Under the pieces are notes generated by a model. It saw only the letters and a program-made list of their open reading frames with translations, was not told the DNA's origin and searched no databases. Positions 16,626 through 25,537 of a DNA stretch of 64,000 nt are shown piece by piece. The translations under genes were made by a program, and so were the position numbers. How positions within the stretch are numbered: position 1 is the stretch's first letter; every line of letters starts with the position of its first letter. This DNA is from Alistipes sp. (GTDB taxonomy: Bacteria; Bacteroidota; Bacteroidia; Bacteroidales; Rikenellaceae): contig JAFNXN010000004.1 of NCBI GenBank assembly GCA_017379015.1, positions 1 through 64,000 of the forward strand, written 5' to 3'.

Positions 16626-18491
16626 CTAACGTTTCACAACAGACTCAATCTTAGAGATTACCGACACGGCATCGGCATATACCTCACGCATATCACCCTC
16701 AACCGATGGCGCATACTGAGCCTCGTCACATCGAGATATTATCTGGCAGAAGAGCTCAGCATCGGATGCTGAGACACCACGACGATATAGCTCCTCGCGT
16801 ATCGTCTCCTTCGTGAGGTTTGATACGGGGATGTTAAACTTATCGCTGATATAGCCCCACAAGGCACGTAGCATCTCACCATAGAAGGCGTGGTGCTCAT
16901 CCTGCTCCATCGAACGTTGAGCCATGCGAAGACGCTGAATTGCAACCTTATCCGCCTGACGCATACGTCGCGCCACGATGTTGCGATTTTCGCGTATACG
17001 CTTACGCATAACCACATAGACGACAATATAGAGCGATAGTAGCAGAACAAGGATAAGCCAGTAAATTGGCGAGAAGATAAATAGCGAGAAGGGGTGCGAT
17101 TGTAACTTATCGGTATGAATAAATCTAATATCGCGATCGAGTTGCTTCATGCGACCACCATACTCGCGATATGTAGCACCAGCATCGTCAGATGCAGATA
17201 CAGATCCATCAGAGGTTACGGTAACTGTAAATCGTTCAGTTGATAGGCTCTTATACTGCTTAGTCTCGAGGTCGAAGTAGCTAAACACAAGAGGCTCTAT
17301 AACGTACTGGCCAGCGGCACGCGCCACAAAGGGGTAGCTATATGTGATGCTTCCCGAAGCTCCTGATGTAGAGGTGCGCAGGTTATCAGTTATCTTGGTG
17401 TCGTAGACCTCAAAAGAGTCGGGCAGATGTAGACGCGGTGCGGTGATAAACTTCAGGTTGCCGCTTCCAGTAATGGTGAGTGTCAGCTCATTGGAGCTGT
17501 TGGCAGTCATCGTTTCGTCGGGAGCAGTGCATGCCATCGAGAACTCGCCCACAGCACCACTAAACGATGTGGGAGCACCCTCGGGGAACTCCTTGACCTT
17601 GATTGTTATGGGGGCTGATCGGAGCTTTCGACTCACAAGACTCTCGTGACGTGAGCTATGGAATGCACTACGTGGGGAGTTGTCATGCGTAACAACTCGT
17701 ATCAATACGTCCAACTCGGCAGGCGTTATCGAGAGGTCACCCGTACGCTGAGGTGCCACAATATAGTTAGCTAGACGATAGGTATCGTATACACGACCGT
17801 TGTACTCGGCACGCGAACGCTCGCTCTGCGAAGGAATCTCCTGAGTCCAAAAGTCATTAAATATCGGTAGGTCAACACCGCGAATATCGGGATAGCCCAC
17901 GCGCGTGTAGAGCATGAGTGTTGCCGTAAGAGCCTCACCCTTATACACCTCGCTCTTCGATGTGCGAAGCACTATGAAGATGTCGTCTGAGGATATGCTG
18001 TTGCTCTCTGCTGCACTGTTGCTAGCACCTCTACCGCTTGATTGCTTAGGGTTGTTGTTGTTCGACGAGGCACTCTGCTGCTGACCTCGTGCTACACTCT
18101 CATCAATGACCTCTATGGCAAGGCTCTTCGTGGTGTATTTCTTGCCATCAACGACGATTGATGCTGGAGCTATGGTGTGCTTTCCAGCCGACTGAGGCTT
18201 GAGGATGTAGGTATATGTGCGATTGTAGCTCGATGTCTGATGGCCATTTATCCACTGCACATTCATACCAGTAGATATGGCGGGACCAGCGATGATGTTA
18301 AAGCCCTCGAAGGAGGGTGCTTGGAAGGTGCGATCGCTCTCAGGCTCCTTGTTCACCGAGAACTGAACCTGTACACGTTCGTTTAGCGACACCAGGAGGG
18401 GTGCCTCCACGGTGAAGGTTACCTGTGCCCATGCTGCCACAGATAGTGTCATCGCCACAAGCAGCAGAAGTAAATGACGTAATCGAATCAT
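16626..18491 (-). CDS. batD: BatD-like oxygen-tolerance protein
   Basis: A 621-residue membrane protein of the BatD family: signal peptide (MIRLRHLLLLLVAMTLSVAA), then repeated Ig-like beta domains over about 430 residues (FTVEAPLLVSLNERVQVQFS, NRTYTYILKPQSAGKHTI, ANYIVAPQRTGDLSITPAEL, YSYPFVARAAGQYVIEPLVF), a Ser/Asn-rich linker near 145-170, one membrane segment at about 475-495 and a basic cytoplasmic helical tail. In Bacteroides the order is moxR-batA-batB-batC-batD-batE; here no batA, batB or batC precedes it, only an intergenic repeat and the fumarase gene. Confidence 0.9.
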   Translation of the reverse strand: MIRLRHLLLLLVAMTLSVAAWAQVTFTVEAPLLVSLNERVQVQFSVNKEPESDRTFQAPSFEGFNIIAGPAISTGMNVQWINGHQTSSYNRTYTYILKPQSAGKHTIAPASIVVDGKKYTTKSLAIEVIDESVARGQQQSASSNNNNPKQSSGRGASNSAAESNSISSDDIFIVLRTSKSEVYKGEALTATLMLYTRVGYPDIRGVDLPIFNDFWTQEIPSQSERSRAEYNGRVYDTYRLANYIVAPQRTGDLSITPAELDVLIRVVTHDNSPRSAFHSSRHESLVSRKLRSAPITIKVKEFPEGAPTSFSGAVGEFSMACTAPDETMTANSSNELTLTITGSGNLKFITAPRLHLPDSFEVYDTKITDNLRTSTSGASGSITYSYPFVARAAGQYVIEPLVFSYFDLETKQYKSLSTERFTVTVTSDGSVSASDDAGATYREYGGRMKQLDRDIRFIHTDKLQSHPFSLFIFSPIYWLILVLLLSLYIVVYVVMRKRIRENRNIVARRMRQADKVAIQRLRMAQRSMEQDEHHAFYGEMLRALWGYISDKFNIPVSNLTKETIREELYRRGVSASDAELFCQIISRCDEAQYAPSVEGDMREVYADAVSVISKIESVVKR

Positions 18492-18582
18492 ACTAAATTA
18501 ACTTAACTTGCCGATATTTGTTAACGCCTCGGTCGAGCGTTTTATTGTTAGCCACGTGGGGGGGTGGTATGTGACTCCAAGT

Positions 18583-18690
18583 AATGAAGTTAGGGAAATT
18601 AGGGAGATTAGGGAGATTAGGGAGTTTATTAACAACAGCCGAATATAACCTCGCCCTAAATTCCCTAAACTCTCTAAATTCTCTAAACTC
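18583..18690. repeat. TTAGGGARN-type inverted-arm intergenic repeat, copy 2
   Basis: The left arm is four words of a 9-base period (TTAGGGAAA, TTAGGGAGA, TTAGGGAGA, TTAGGGAGT). The right arm has CTAAATTCCCTAAACTCTCT and CTAAATTCTCTAAACTC, which can pair with it across about 40 bases. Confidence 0.75.
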
Positions 18691-18713
18691 ACTATGGTCG
18701 ACGGCTTGTCGCC

Positions 18714-18760
18714 GCTTGCGAAACCGCAGCATACTTGACGTATGTGAGGATTTCGCAAGC
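18714..18760. terminator. long hairpin downstream of the fumarase gene
   Basis: The arms 18714-18734 and 18740-18760 pair through GCTTGCGAAA with TTTCGCAAGC at the base and GCATAC with GTATGT at the tip around a TTGAC loop, with a mismatched middle. It sits just after the fumarase stop and may end that operon, although no T-run follows. Confidence 0.5.
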
Positions 18761-18794
18761 AAGCAAGACGCCGAAATAACCTCGCTATACAATT

Positions 18795-20408
18795 TTAATG
18801 AGCGAAGTCAGCAAAAAAATCATTACCCTTATCATCAACAATGATGAAGGCTGGGAAGTTCTCAACGTAGATTTTGCGTACTGCCTCCATGCCAAGCTCC
18901 TCGAAGTCAACGACCTCAACGCTCTTGATAGAGTTCTTAGCGAGGATTGCCGCAGGACCACCGATAGAGCCGAGGTAGAAGCCACCATTAACCTTACAAG
19001 CATCGGTTACCTGCTGTGAACGGTTACCCTTAGCCACCATCACCATAGAGCCACCAGCCTTCTGGAAGAGGTCTACGTAAGAGTCCATACGACCTGCGGT
19101 GGTAGGACCAAATGAGCCTGAAGCCATGCCTGCAGGGGTCTTAGCAGGACCTGCGTAGTAGACTGGGTGCTTCTTGAAGTACTCTGGCATAGGCTTACCC
19201 TCGTCGAGCATCTGCTTGATGCGAGCGTGAGCAATATCGCGAGCCACAACCAAGGTACCCTTAAGGTTAAGGCGTGTCTTGATAGGATACTGCGATAGGA
19301 TCTCGCGAACACGGTCCATACCCTCGTCAAGGTCGATGTCAACAGCTGGTGACATTGCTGGAGCCTCGGCAGGGAGGAAGCGTGCAGGGTTCTTCTCGAG
19401 CTGCTCAATGAAGATACCCTCTGGGGTGATCTTAGCCTTGATGTTACGGTCTGCTGAGCAGCTTACGCCGATAGCCACAGGGCACGATGCTGCGTGGCGT
19501 GGAGCGCGGATTACGCGCACGTCGTGAACGTAGTACTTACCACCAAACTGCGCGCCGAGGCCGATCTCCTGGCAGATCTTCTCAACCTTAGCCTCCCACT
19601 CGAGGTCACGGAAGCAGCGACCACCCTCGTTACCTGATGTAGGTAGCTCGTCAAGGTAGCCTGCCGATGCCTTCTTAACGGTTGAAAGACACATCTCTGC
19701 CGATGTACCGCCGATGCAGATAGCGAGGTGGTAAGGAGGACATGCCGAAGTGCCAAGGTCGAGTATATGCTCCTTGATGAACTTGGTGAGTGACTCCTCG
19801 TTGAGAAGTGCCTTAGTCTGCTGATAGAGGAAGGTCTTATTTGCCGAGCCACCGCCCTTAGTGATGAACAAGAACTCGTACTCCATGCCTGGGTGACCTG
19901 CGTAGATGTCGATCTGCGCTGGGAGGTTGGTTGCTGAGTTCTTCTCCTCGGTCATTGTGAATGGCACAACCTGAGAGTAGCGCAAGTTACGCTCCTTGTA
20001 TGTCTCGTAGACACCACGAGAGATGCACTCAGCGTCGTTAGCACCTGTATATACATCCTCACCCTTATGACCGATGCAGATAGCAGTACCTGTATCCTGG
20101 CAAGTTGGCAACTCGCCCTCGGCTGCTACACACTGGTTCATGAGCATGGTATATGCTACGAACTTATCGTTATCTGTAGCCTCGGGATCCTGAAGGATGT
20201 TAGCTAGCTTCTGGAGGTGTGAAGCACGCAAGTAGAACGACACGTCGCTATATGCCTCCTTAGCCAATAGCTCAAGACCCTTAGGATCTACCTTCAAGAT
20301 CTTACGTCCGTCGCACTCAACAACCTTAACATAGTCCTTCGTGAGAAGGCGATACTCCGTCTTATCCTGCTGGATAGGGAACGGCTCCTGATAGATGAAA
20401 TCTGCCAT
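18795..20408 (-). CDS. fumB: fumarate hydratase, class I (iron-sulfur)
   Basis: Class I fumarase interconverts fumarate and malate with a [4Fe-4S] cluster that is oxygen sensitive. The 537-residue protein contains both the alpha and beta domains in one chain. Cluster ligands are seen at Cys103 ([11 protein letters not shown]), in [16 protein letters not shown] (about 223) and in [13 protein letters not shown] (about 318). The C-terminal beta domain includes [20 protein letters not shown]. In anaerobic Bacteroidales the enzyme runs toward fumarate in the branch to succinate. It is the last gene of tyrS-folB-NSS-fum, six bases after the transporter. The letter A or B in the gene name is arbitrary. 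Confidence 0.95.
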   Translation of the reverse strand: MADFIYQEPFPIQQDKTEYRLLTKDYVKVVECDGRKILKVDPKGLELLAKEAYSDVSFYLRASHLQKLANILQDPEATDNDKFVAYTMLMNQCVAAEGELPTCQDTGTAICIGHKGEDVYTGANDAECISRGVYETYKERNLRYSQVVPFTMTEEKNSATNLPAQIDIYAGHPGMEYEFLFITKGGGSANKTFLYQQTKALLNEESLTKFIKEHILDLGTSACPPYHLAICIGGTSAEMCLSTVKKASAGYLDELPTSGNEGGRCFRDLEWEAKVEKICQEIGLGAQFGGKYYVHDVRVIRAPRHAASCPVAIGVSCSADRNIKAKITPEGIFIEQLEKNPARFLPAEAPAMSPAVDIDLDEGMDRVREILSQYPIKTRLNLKGTLVVARDIAHARIKQMLDEGKPMPEYFKKHPVYYAGPAKTPAGMASGSFGPTTAGRMDSYVDLFQKAGGSMVMVAKGNRSQQVTDACKVNGGFYLGSIGGPAAILAKNSIKSVEVVDFEELGMEAVRKIYVENFPAFIIVDDKGNDFFADFAH

Positions 20409-20414
20409 AGTATT

Positions 20415-21899
20415 TTAGTTTTTATCTGTTTGTGTTTCTGTTATTGGAGTAATTGTAGTCATCTCAAAGTTCTCAACATCGACATCCTCAAAGTCTACGC
20501 CATTGACATTGAGCGTCAGCTCTGTGGCATCCTCCTCAATGGTAACATCCTCGGGCTCTGCTGACAAGCTCTTCACAAAGGAGATGATACCAAAGACAAA
20601 GACCACGGATACGAGCACAGGGCAGACGTAGCGAAGCAAGAAGCGGATAAAGGGATATGTCGCCTTGTCGACACCACCCTCAGCGGTAAGCTCGGCACGC
20701 ATATCCTCCTTGCGCCATACCCAACCCACGAATACTGCTGTAAGAATACCAAGCAACGGTAGCATGACGATAGCCGTGAAGTTATCGAGAAGTGAGAATA
20801 TATTCATTCCCAAGAGCTTAACATCGCTCCAGTCGCCAAGCGAGAGAGAGGCTACAGTAGAGAGCATGAGCGCGCCGATGGTAACGATCCAAGCTCCCCT
20901 ATTACGCGACATACCACGCTTCTCGACGAAGTAGGATGTCACAGCCTCGTGCATAGATATTGTCGACGAGAGTGCCGCAAGACCGAGGAGAAGGAAGAAG
21001 AGCGTAGCCCAAAGATTGCCTGCGGGCATCGCCGAGAAGACCTTTGGCATAGCCACAAAGGCAAGCTGCATACCACTCTCATTCTCGACACCTGCCGAGA
21101 AGATGATAACGGCAGCGGTGAGTGCCACAAGGGTGTCGAGCGACACTACGCTGATAGCCGTACCTGCTATCTTAGTACCCTGCTTAAAGTATGAGCCATA
21201 GATGAGCATTGCACCCATACCCACAGAGAGGGTAAAGAATGCCTGACCCATAGCATCGAGGAAGGTCTTGCCCGTAACCTTCGAGAAGTCGGGGGTAAAG
21301 ACATTACTCAACGCCTCACGACCCTCGGGCAACCACAATGAGTAGATTGCCAACACTACGAGGATGACAAAGAGCAGGGGCATCATAATCTTTGACGCCT
21401 TCTCAATACCTCCCTGCACACCTCCAACGATGATGAAGTGGTTGGCGAAGATGAATAGATAGGCGAAGATGAGTGGTCGCCATGTGGCGGTAGTGAAGTC
21501 GGCAAAGAACTGACCAAAGTCTGAGCCAATGCTATTTGTAGCCGACGAGATGGCGTAGTTGAGTGTCCATCCCGAGATCACAAAGTAGTAGCCCATGATA
21601 AGGGATACTGAGATAAGACCCATAGCACCGAGCCAGCCCCAGCCACGACGGATCTTCGAGAAGGCATCTACAGGGTTGCACTTCGCATTGTGACCCACCG
21701 CAAACTCGGCGATGAGCAGCGGCAGTCCTAGGAAGAGGATGCAACCGAGATAGATCAAGATGAAGGCTCCTCCACCATTCTCCGAGGTGATGTAGGGGAA
21801 GCGCCATATATTGCCCAGACCAATAGCTGAGCCTGCTGCGGCAAGTATGGCGGCAAGCTTACCGCCAAAGCCACTACGTTTTGTTGTCTGCTGTGCCAT
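20415..21899 (-). CDS. sodium-dependent transporter, NSS (SNF) family
   Basis: A 494-residue inner-membrane symporter. The N-terminus holds the signature AAAGSAIGLGNIWRFPYITS of the neurotransmitter:sodium symporter family (first helix, Na+ and substrate site), followed by GGGAFILIYLGCILFLGLPL. About twelve membrane segments can be counted, and ends are hydrophilic with an acidic Glu/Asp/Thr-rich tail after about 455. Bacterial members carry amino acids such as tryptophan, leucine or tyrosine with Na+; the substrate here is not shown by sequence. Its position after tyrS hints at, but does not prove, an amino-acid link. It starts two bases after folB. Confidence 0.93.
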   Translation of the reverse strand: MAQQTTKRSGFGGKLAAILAAAGSAIGLGNIWRFPYITSENGGGAFILIYLGCILFLGLPLLIAEFAVGHNAKCNPVDAFSKIRRGWGWLGAMGLISVSLIMGYYFVISGWTLNYAISSATNSIGSDFGQFFADFTTATWRPLIFAYLFIFANHFIIVGGVQGGIEKASKIMMPLLFVILVVLAIYSLWLPEGREALSNVFTPDFSKVTGKTFLDAMGQAFFTLSVGMGAMLIYGSYFKQGTKIAGTAISVVSLDTLVALTAAVIIFSAGVENESGMQLAFVAMPKVFSAMPAGNLWATLFFLLLGLAALSSTISMHEAVTSYFVEKRGMSRNRGAWIVTIGALMLSTVASLSLGDWSDVKLLGMNIFSLLDNFTAIVMLPLLGILTAVFVGWVWRKEDMRAELTAEGGVDKATYPFIRFLLRYVCPVLVSVVFVFGIISFVKSLSAEPEDVTIEEDATELTLNVNGVDFEDVDVENFEMTTITPITETQTDKN

Positions 21900-21901
21900 T
21901 T

Positions 21902-22261
21902 CTATCCAATTAGCGTTACTGAAACCCTATCAATCTTACCCCCAAGCGGAGGTGCTATCTTCGACACGGTACACTCAACCTCAACAATCTGCGCAAACTG
22001 CTCCTTGATTGCTGCGATGATATTGCTTGCCGCCGCCTCAATTGTGCGCTGCGTACGCTGCATGGTGCGCTCCACAATCTCGAATACGGTGAGGTAGTTC
22101 ACCGCCTGAGTAACGTCGTCACTCTGAGGCAGGTCACCCAACGGAGTGCGTATCACAATATCTACTCGGAAACGGTTACCCACCTGCTGCTCAAGGTCGT
22201 AGCAGCCATGGAAGGCACGCACGTAGATACCATCAAGGCGTATCGTATATAGGGGGTTCAT
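21902..22261 (-). CDS. folB: dihydroneopterin aldolase
   Basis: FolB cleaves dihydroneopterin to 6-hydroxymethyl-dihydropterin and glycolaldehyde in folate synthesis. The 119-residue length is typical. Motifs: IRLDGIYVRAFHGCYDLEQQ near the N-terminus (normally HGxxxxE, matched by HGCYDLE), VNYLTVFEIVERTM in the middle, and VSKIAPPLGGKIDRVSVTL at the C-terminus, which contains the catalytic-lysine region of the family. It lies nine bases after tyrS and two bases before the transporter, within one operon. Confidence 0.93.
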   Translation of the reverse strand: MNPLYTIRLDGIYVRAFHGCYDLEQQVGNRFRVDIVIRTPLGDLPQSDDVTQAVNYLTVFEIVERTMQRTQRTIEAAASNIIAAIKEQFAQIVEVECTVSKIAPPLGGKIDRVSVTLIG

Positions 22262-22270
22262 AGCCTAGCC

Positions 22271-23563
22271 TTACTCTACGGTGATTAGATAGTAGTTCTT
22301 CTTGCCACGCTGCACAAGGAGGTACTTGCCTGCGATGAGGTCTGCCTCAGTTAGGTGAAGCATTGCATCCTGCACCTTCTCCTTGTTGAGCTGTACGCCA
22401 CCACCCTGCACCATCTTACGGCACTCGCCCTTCGATGGGAATACCTTGCAAGCCTCAGCTACAATGTCGACAAATGGCTTCTCAAGGTCGGCACGCGCAA
22501 TGCTGAACTGTGGCACACCCTCGAATACCTGGAGTAGTGTAGCCTCGTCCAACGAGCGAAGAGCCTCCGACGTAGCATTACCAAACAAGATGTTGGTTGC
22601 CGCCTGAGCCTTCTCAAGCTCCTCACGAGAGTGAATAGCCGTGGTTAGCTCCTCGGCAAGACGCTTCTGCAAGGCACGCAAGTGTGGTGCCTCCTCGTGC
22701 TCCTTGATAAGTGCCTCGATAGTCTCACGGTCGAGGAGTGTGAAGATCTTGATGTATCGCTTAGCATCCTCGTCGCTCACGTTGAGCCAGAACTGGTAGA
22801 ACTTATAAGGCGAGGTGTAGCGAGCATCGAGCCATACGTTACCACTCTCGGTCTTACCAAACTTAGTGCCGTCTGCCTTGGTGATAAGCGGACATGTGAT
22901 GGCAAATGCCTCGGCCTCAGAGCCCAGCTTACGACGAATAAGCTCAGTACCTGTGGTGATGTTACCCCACTGATCGGCACCACCAAGCTGGAACTTACAA
23001 CCCTCAGTCTGGTAGAGGTGCAAGAAGTCGTAGCCCTGAAGTAGCTGATAGGTAAACTCGGTGAACGACATGCCGTCGCCATCGCCATTGAAACGCTTCT
23101 TCACAGAGTCCTTAGCCATCATATAGTTCACCGTGATGCACTTACCGATATCACGTGCAAAATCGAGGAACGAGAACTCCTTCATCCAGTCGTAGTTATT
23201 CACCAGGATCGCCTTATTCTCGGCATCCGACTCAAAATCTATGAGCTTAGATAGCTGACGCTTCAACGCCTCCTGGTTGTGACGCAACGTAGCCTCATCC
23301 AAGAGGTTACGCTCCTGCGACTTACCCGATGGATCGCCAATCATACCTGTAGCACCACCGATAAGCGCAATAGGACGGTGGCCACACATCTGGAAGTGCT
23401 TCAAAATCATCACACCAACCAAGTGACCGATATGCAATGAGTCGGCAGTAGGGTCGATACCTAGGTATGCCGATGCCATGCCCTTCTTAAGCTCCTCCTC
23501 AGCTCCTGGCATCACGGTATGGATCATACCACGCCACTCAAGTTCCTTAATAAAATCCTTCAT
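22271..23563 (-). CDS. tyrS: tyrosyl-tRNA synthetase
   Basis: A class I aminoacyl-tRNA synthetase that charges tRNA-Tyr. The 430-residue protein has the Rossmann catalytic domain with HIGH at residues 44-47 ([10 protein letters not shown]), the tyrosine-binding region [31 protein letters not shown], and the KMSKS-equivalent KFGKTESG near 230. The C-terminus (about 365-430) is an S4-like RNA-binding domain ([11 protein letters not shown]). It begins the tyrS-folB-NSS-fum operon, 78 bases after dnaX; no separate promoter was recognised, so read-through from dnaX is possible. Confidence 0.97.
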   Translation of the reverse strand: MKDFIKELEWRGMIHTVMPGAEEELKKGMASAYLGIDPTADSLHIGHLVGVMILKHFQMCGHRPIALIGGATGMIGDPSGKSQERNLLDEATLRHNQEALKRQLSKLIDFESDAENKAILVNNYDWMKEFSFLDFARDIGKCITVNYMMAKDSVKKRFNGDGDGMSFTEFTYQLLQGYDFLHLYQTEGCKFQLGGADQWGNITTGTELIRRKLGSEAEAFAITCPLITKADGTKFGKTESGNVWLDARYTSPYKFYQFWLNVSDEDAKRYIKIFTLLDRETIEALIKEHEEAPHLRALQKRLAEELTTAIHSREELEKAQAATNILFGNATSEALRSLDEATLLQVFEGVPQFSIARADLEKPFVDIVAEACKVFPSKGECRKMVQGGGVQLNKEKVQDAMLHLTEADLIAGKYLLVQRGKKNYYLITVE

Positions 23564-23641
23564 AATTTATTCTATTTTAGTTTATACTTCACTGTTAATA
23601 AGCACCAAACAGCAGCTGTTTAACCGCAATGCCATGTTGAG

Positions 23642-25423
23642 TTACTCCGCATCGAGCACCAATCGCTCGATCATCTCCTTAAGGCGATCGTTCTTTGCCA
23701 TAAGGTGTTTGAGGCGATCCTCAATGGTTATCGGACGCGCAATCTTTATCGCCTCGTTAACCTCAACCACCAGATCAATAGCACCATTAACCCCTGCCGT
23801 GCGAGCAATGCTACTCAACCATGTAAGCTTGTCACGCATTATATCCTCGTGTAGCTCCTTTGATGCCACCGTGATGTGGACCACATTGCCCTCAGCACGC
23901 ATAGTCTCAAATACTGGCACAAAGCGTGCTCGCGACTTTTGCAGCTCGGCAATGAAACGCCCCTTGGCCTCCATGAGCTTCTGCTCGCTCGATGGATCGA
24001 TGACCACCTCGACCGAAGAGGCTGCCTCAACCTCACGTGCAAGCTCCGACGCAGTCTTAACATCGCCACTCATCATATTGTTGATCGACAAACCGATCCT
24101 TGGCGCAGGGCGTCGCTTAGGTTGCTGTGGCACGACAGGCTCTGCAACGACCCTTGCAGGCTCCAGGGCCACCTCAGCGGCTGGCTGCTGCGGCACTGCG
24201 GGCGCGGCTGGCTGCGCAGTAGGCTTTGCAACAGGTGTGGCAACTGCTTCGGGTGCCGATACGGACACTGCGTCAACAAGCTCGGGGAGCGAAAAAGCAG
24301 TGTCGAAGCTAAGGCTATCTACCTCGTTATTTTTTTTTTGACCGAGACCTGCTATTTTCATAAGTCCCAGTTCCACAAAAAGACGTTGATTTGACGACTG
24401 TCTTAACTTACCATCCACCTCGGTGAGTAGCGACATGGCACCAAATAAGAAAGACTCCTCGGCTCGTGCCGCCTGAGCGCGGTACCTCTCGATGAGCGTA
24501 CCCGTAAACTCAACTAGCGATATTGCAGGTCCCTTTGCCATCAGCAGGTCGCGCATGTGAGCATTAAGTCCTGAGGCAAACACCGATGGTGAGAAGCCTC
24601 GCGAAAGCACCTCATCGAAGAGTATTAGCGTATCGACATATCGCCCCTCGAGTAGAAGATCGGTAGCCGTAAAATAGGTGTCGTAATCGAGAACGTTGAG
24701 CGTAGCTGCAACATCCTTATAGCTCAGATTATCGCCGCAGAACGACACCGCCTTATCGAACATCGACAGTGCATCACGCATACCGCCATCAGCCTTATGA
24801 GCGATTAGGTTCAACGCCTCATCATCAGCCGTAACACCCTCCTGCGAGGCTATGTGACGCAGATACTCAACACCATCCTCAACACGAATACGGTTGAAAT
24901 CGTAGATCTGACAACGCGACAGGATGGTTGGGATGATCTTGTGCTTCTCGGTTGTTGCTAGGATAAATATGGCGTGATGGGGAGGCTCCTCCAAAGTCTT
25001 AAGAAAGGCATTGAATGCCGATGCTGAGAGCATGTGAACCTCGTCGATCACAAATACCGAGTAGCGACCAAGCTGTGGAATGATACGCACCTGCTCAATG
25101 AGGTTACGAATATCATCCACCGAGTTGTTGGATGCAGCATCAAGCTCATGAACATTTAGCGATCTGCCCTCGTTGAACGCACGGCACGACTCACACTCGT
25201 TACACGCCTCACCAGCCTGCGGATTTAGGCAGTTGATCGCCTTGGCAAAGATGCGCGCACAGGTGGTCTTACCCACACCACGCGGACCACAGAATAGAAA
25301 GGCATGCGCCAACTGACCACGCTCAATGGCATTCTTCAGGGTTGAGGTTATATGTCGCTGACCCACAACCGAAGCAAAGGTCTGTGGGCGATACTTACGT
25401 GCTGATACTACAAAATTCTCCAT
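23642..25423 (-). CDS. dnaX: DNA polymerase III subunit tau/gamma
   Basis: The clamp-loader ATPase. I use ATG 25423 (MENFVVSARKYRPQTFASVV), 28 codons inside the longest frame, because family proteins start there and a -7 box lies inside the extension. The 593-residue protein has Walker A GPRGVGKTT (46-54), a zinc module (Cys65, Cys74, Cys77, Cys80), Walker B VFVIDEVHML, the SRC sensor in ILSRCQIYDF, domain III to about residue 360, a Pro/Ala-rich linker (about 380-445) and a tau C-terminal domain. Codons 362-365 contain ten consecutive A. A -1 shift or one extra A there reads straight into TAA, which would give a 365-residue gamma-like product. Confidence 0.95.
   Translation of the reverse strand: MENFVVSARKYRPQTFASVVGQRHITSTLKNAIERGQLAHAFLFCGPRGVGKTTCARIFAKAINCLNPQAGEACNECESCRAFNEGRSLNVHELDAASNNSVDDIRNLIEQVRIIPQLGRYSVFVIDEVHMLSASAFNAFLKTLEEPPHHAIFILATTEKHKIIPTILSRCQIYDFNRIRVEDGVEYLRHIASQEGVTADDEALNLIAHKADGGMRDALSMFDKAVSFCGDNLSYKDVAATLNVLDYDTYFTATDLLLEGRYVDTLILFDEVLSRGFSPSVFASGLNAHMRDLLMAKGPAISLVEFTGTLIERYRAQAARAEESFLFGAMSLLTEVDGKLRQSSNQRLFVELGLMKIAGLGQKKNNEVDSLSFDTAFSLPELVDAVSVSAPEAVATPVAKPTAQPAAPAVPQQPAAEVALEPARVVAEPVVPQQPKRRPAPRIGLSINNMMSGDVKTASELAREVEAASSVEVVIDPSSEQKLMEAKGRFIAELQKSRARFVPVFETMRAEGNVVHITVASKELHEDIMRDKLTWLSSIARTAGVNGAIDLVVEVNEAIKIARPITIEDRLKHLMAKNDRLKEMIERLVLDAE
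24330..24339 (-). other. A10 slippage tract in dnaX
   Basis: In the coding strand the sequence reads CAA AAA AAA AAT AAC, that is ten A in a row. One added A gives CAA AAA AAA AAA TAA, an immediate stop; one lost A gives a stop three codons later (ATA ACG AGG TAG). The tract falls exactly at the boundary between clamp-loader domain III and the Pro/Ala linker. Confidence 0.7.
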
Positions 25424-25430
25424 AACTCGA

Positions 25431-25438
25431 CAAAGATA
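25431..25438 (-). promoter_or_regulatory. -7 box of dnaX, possible leaderless transcript
   Basis: TATCTTTG on the minus strand ends seven bases before the ATG at 25423, so transcription would begin at or next to the start codon. No TTG lies at the usual -33 distance. Confidence 0.55.
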
Positions 25439-25500
25439 TAAAAAATTTCTCACATGCGTCGCGCACGTGCGACTATTTTTACACTGAGGAGGTCTCTCTG

Positions 25501-25530
25501 TTGCCATTTTACAATTATTTCCTATCTTTG
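25501..25530 (+). promoter_or_regulatory. promoter of the metallophosphoesterase gene, leaderless
   Basis: TTG at 25501-25503, a 19-base spacer and TATCTTTG at 25523-25530 make a full consensus promoter. The ATG at 25538 is only seven bases past the -7 box, so the message is predicted to have almost no leader. Confidence 0.75.
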
Positions 25531-25537
25531 TGGCAGT

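Larger units (their letters stand above)
18492..18794. other. repeat-bearing intergenic region between batD and fumarase
   Basis: About 300 bases with no gene. It holds the inverted TTAGGGARN element (18583-18690) and the hairpin at 18714-18760. No Bacteroidota -7 box was found for batD on the minus strand. Confidence 0.65.

Noticed and set aside
25424..25507. The 28-codon N-terminal extension of DnaX
   Set aside because: DnaX proteins start at the MxNFVVSARKYRP region; the extension overlaps the promoter and the divergent gene's leader.
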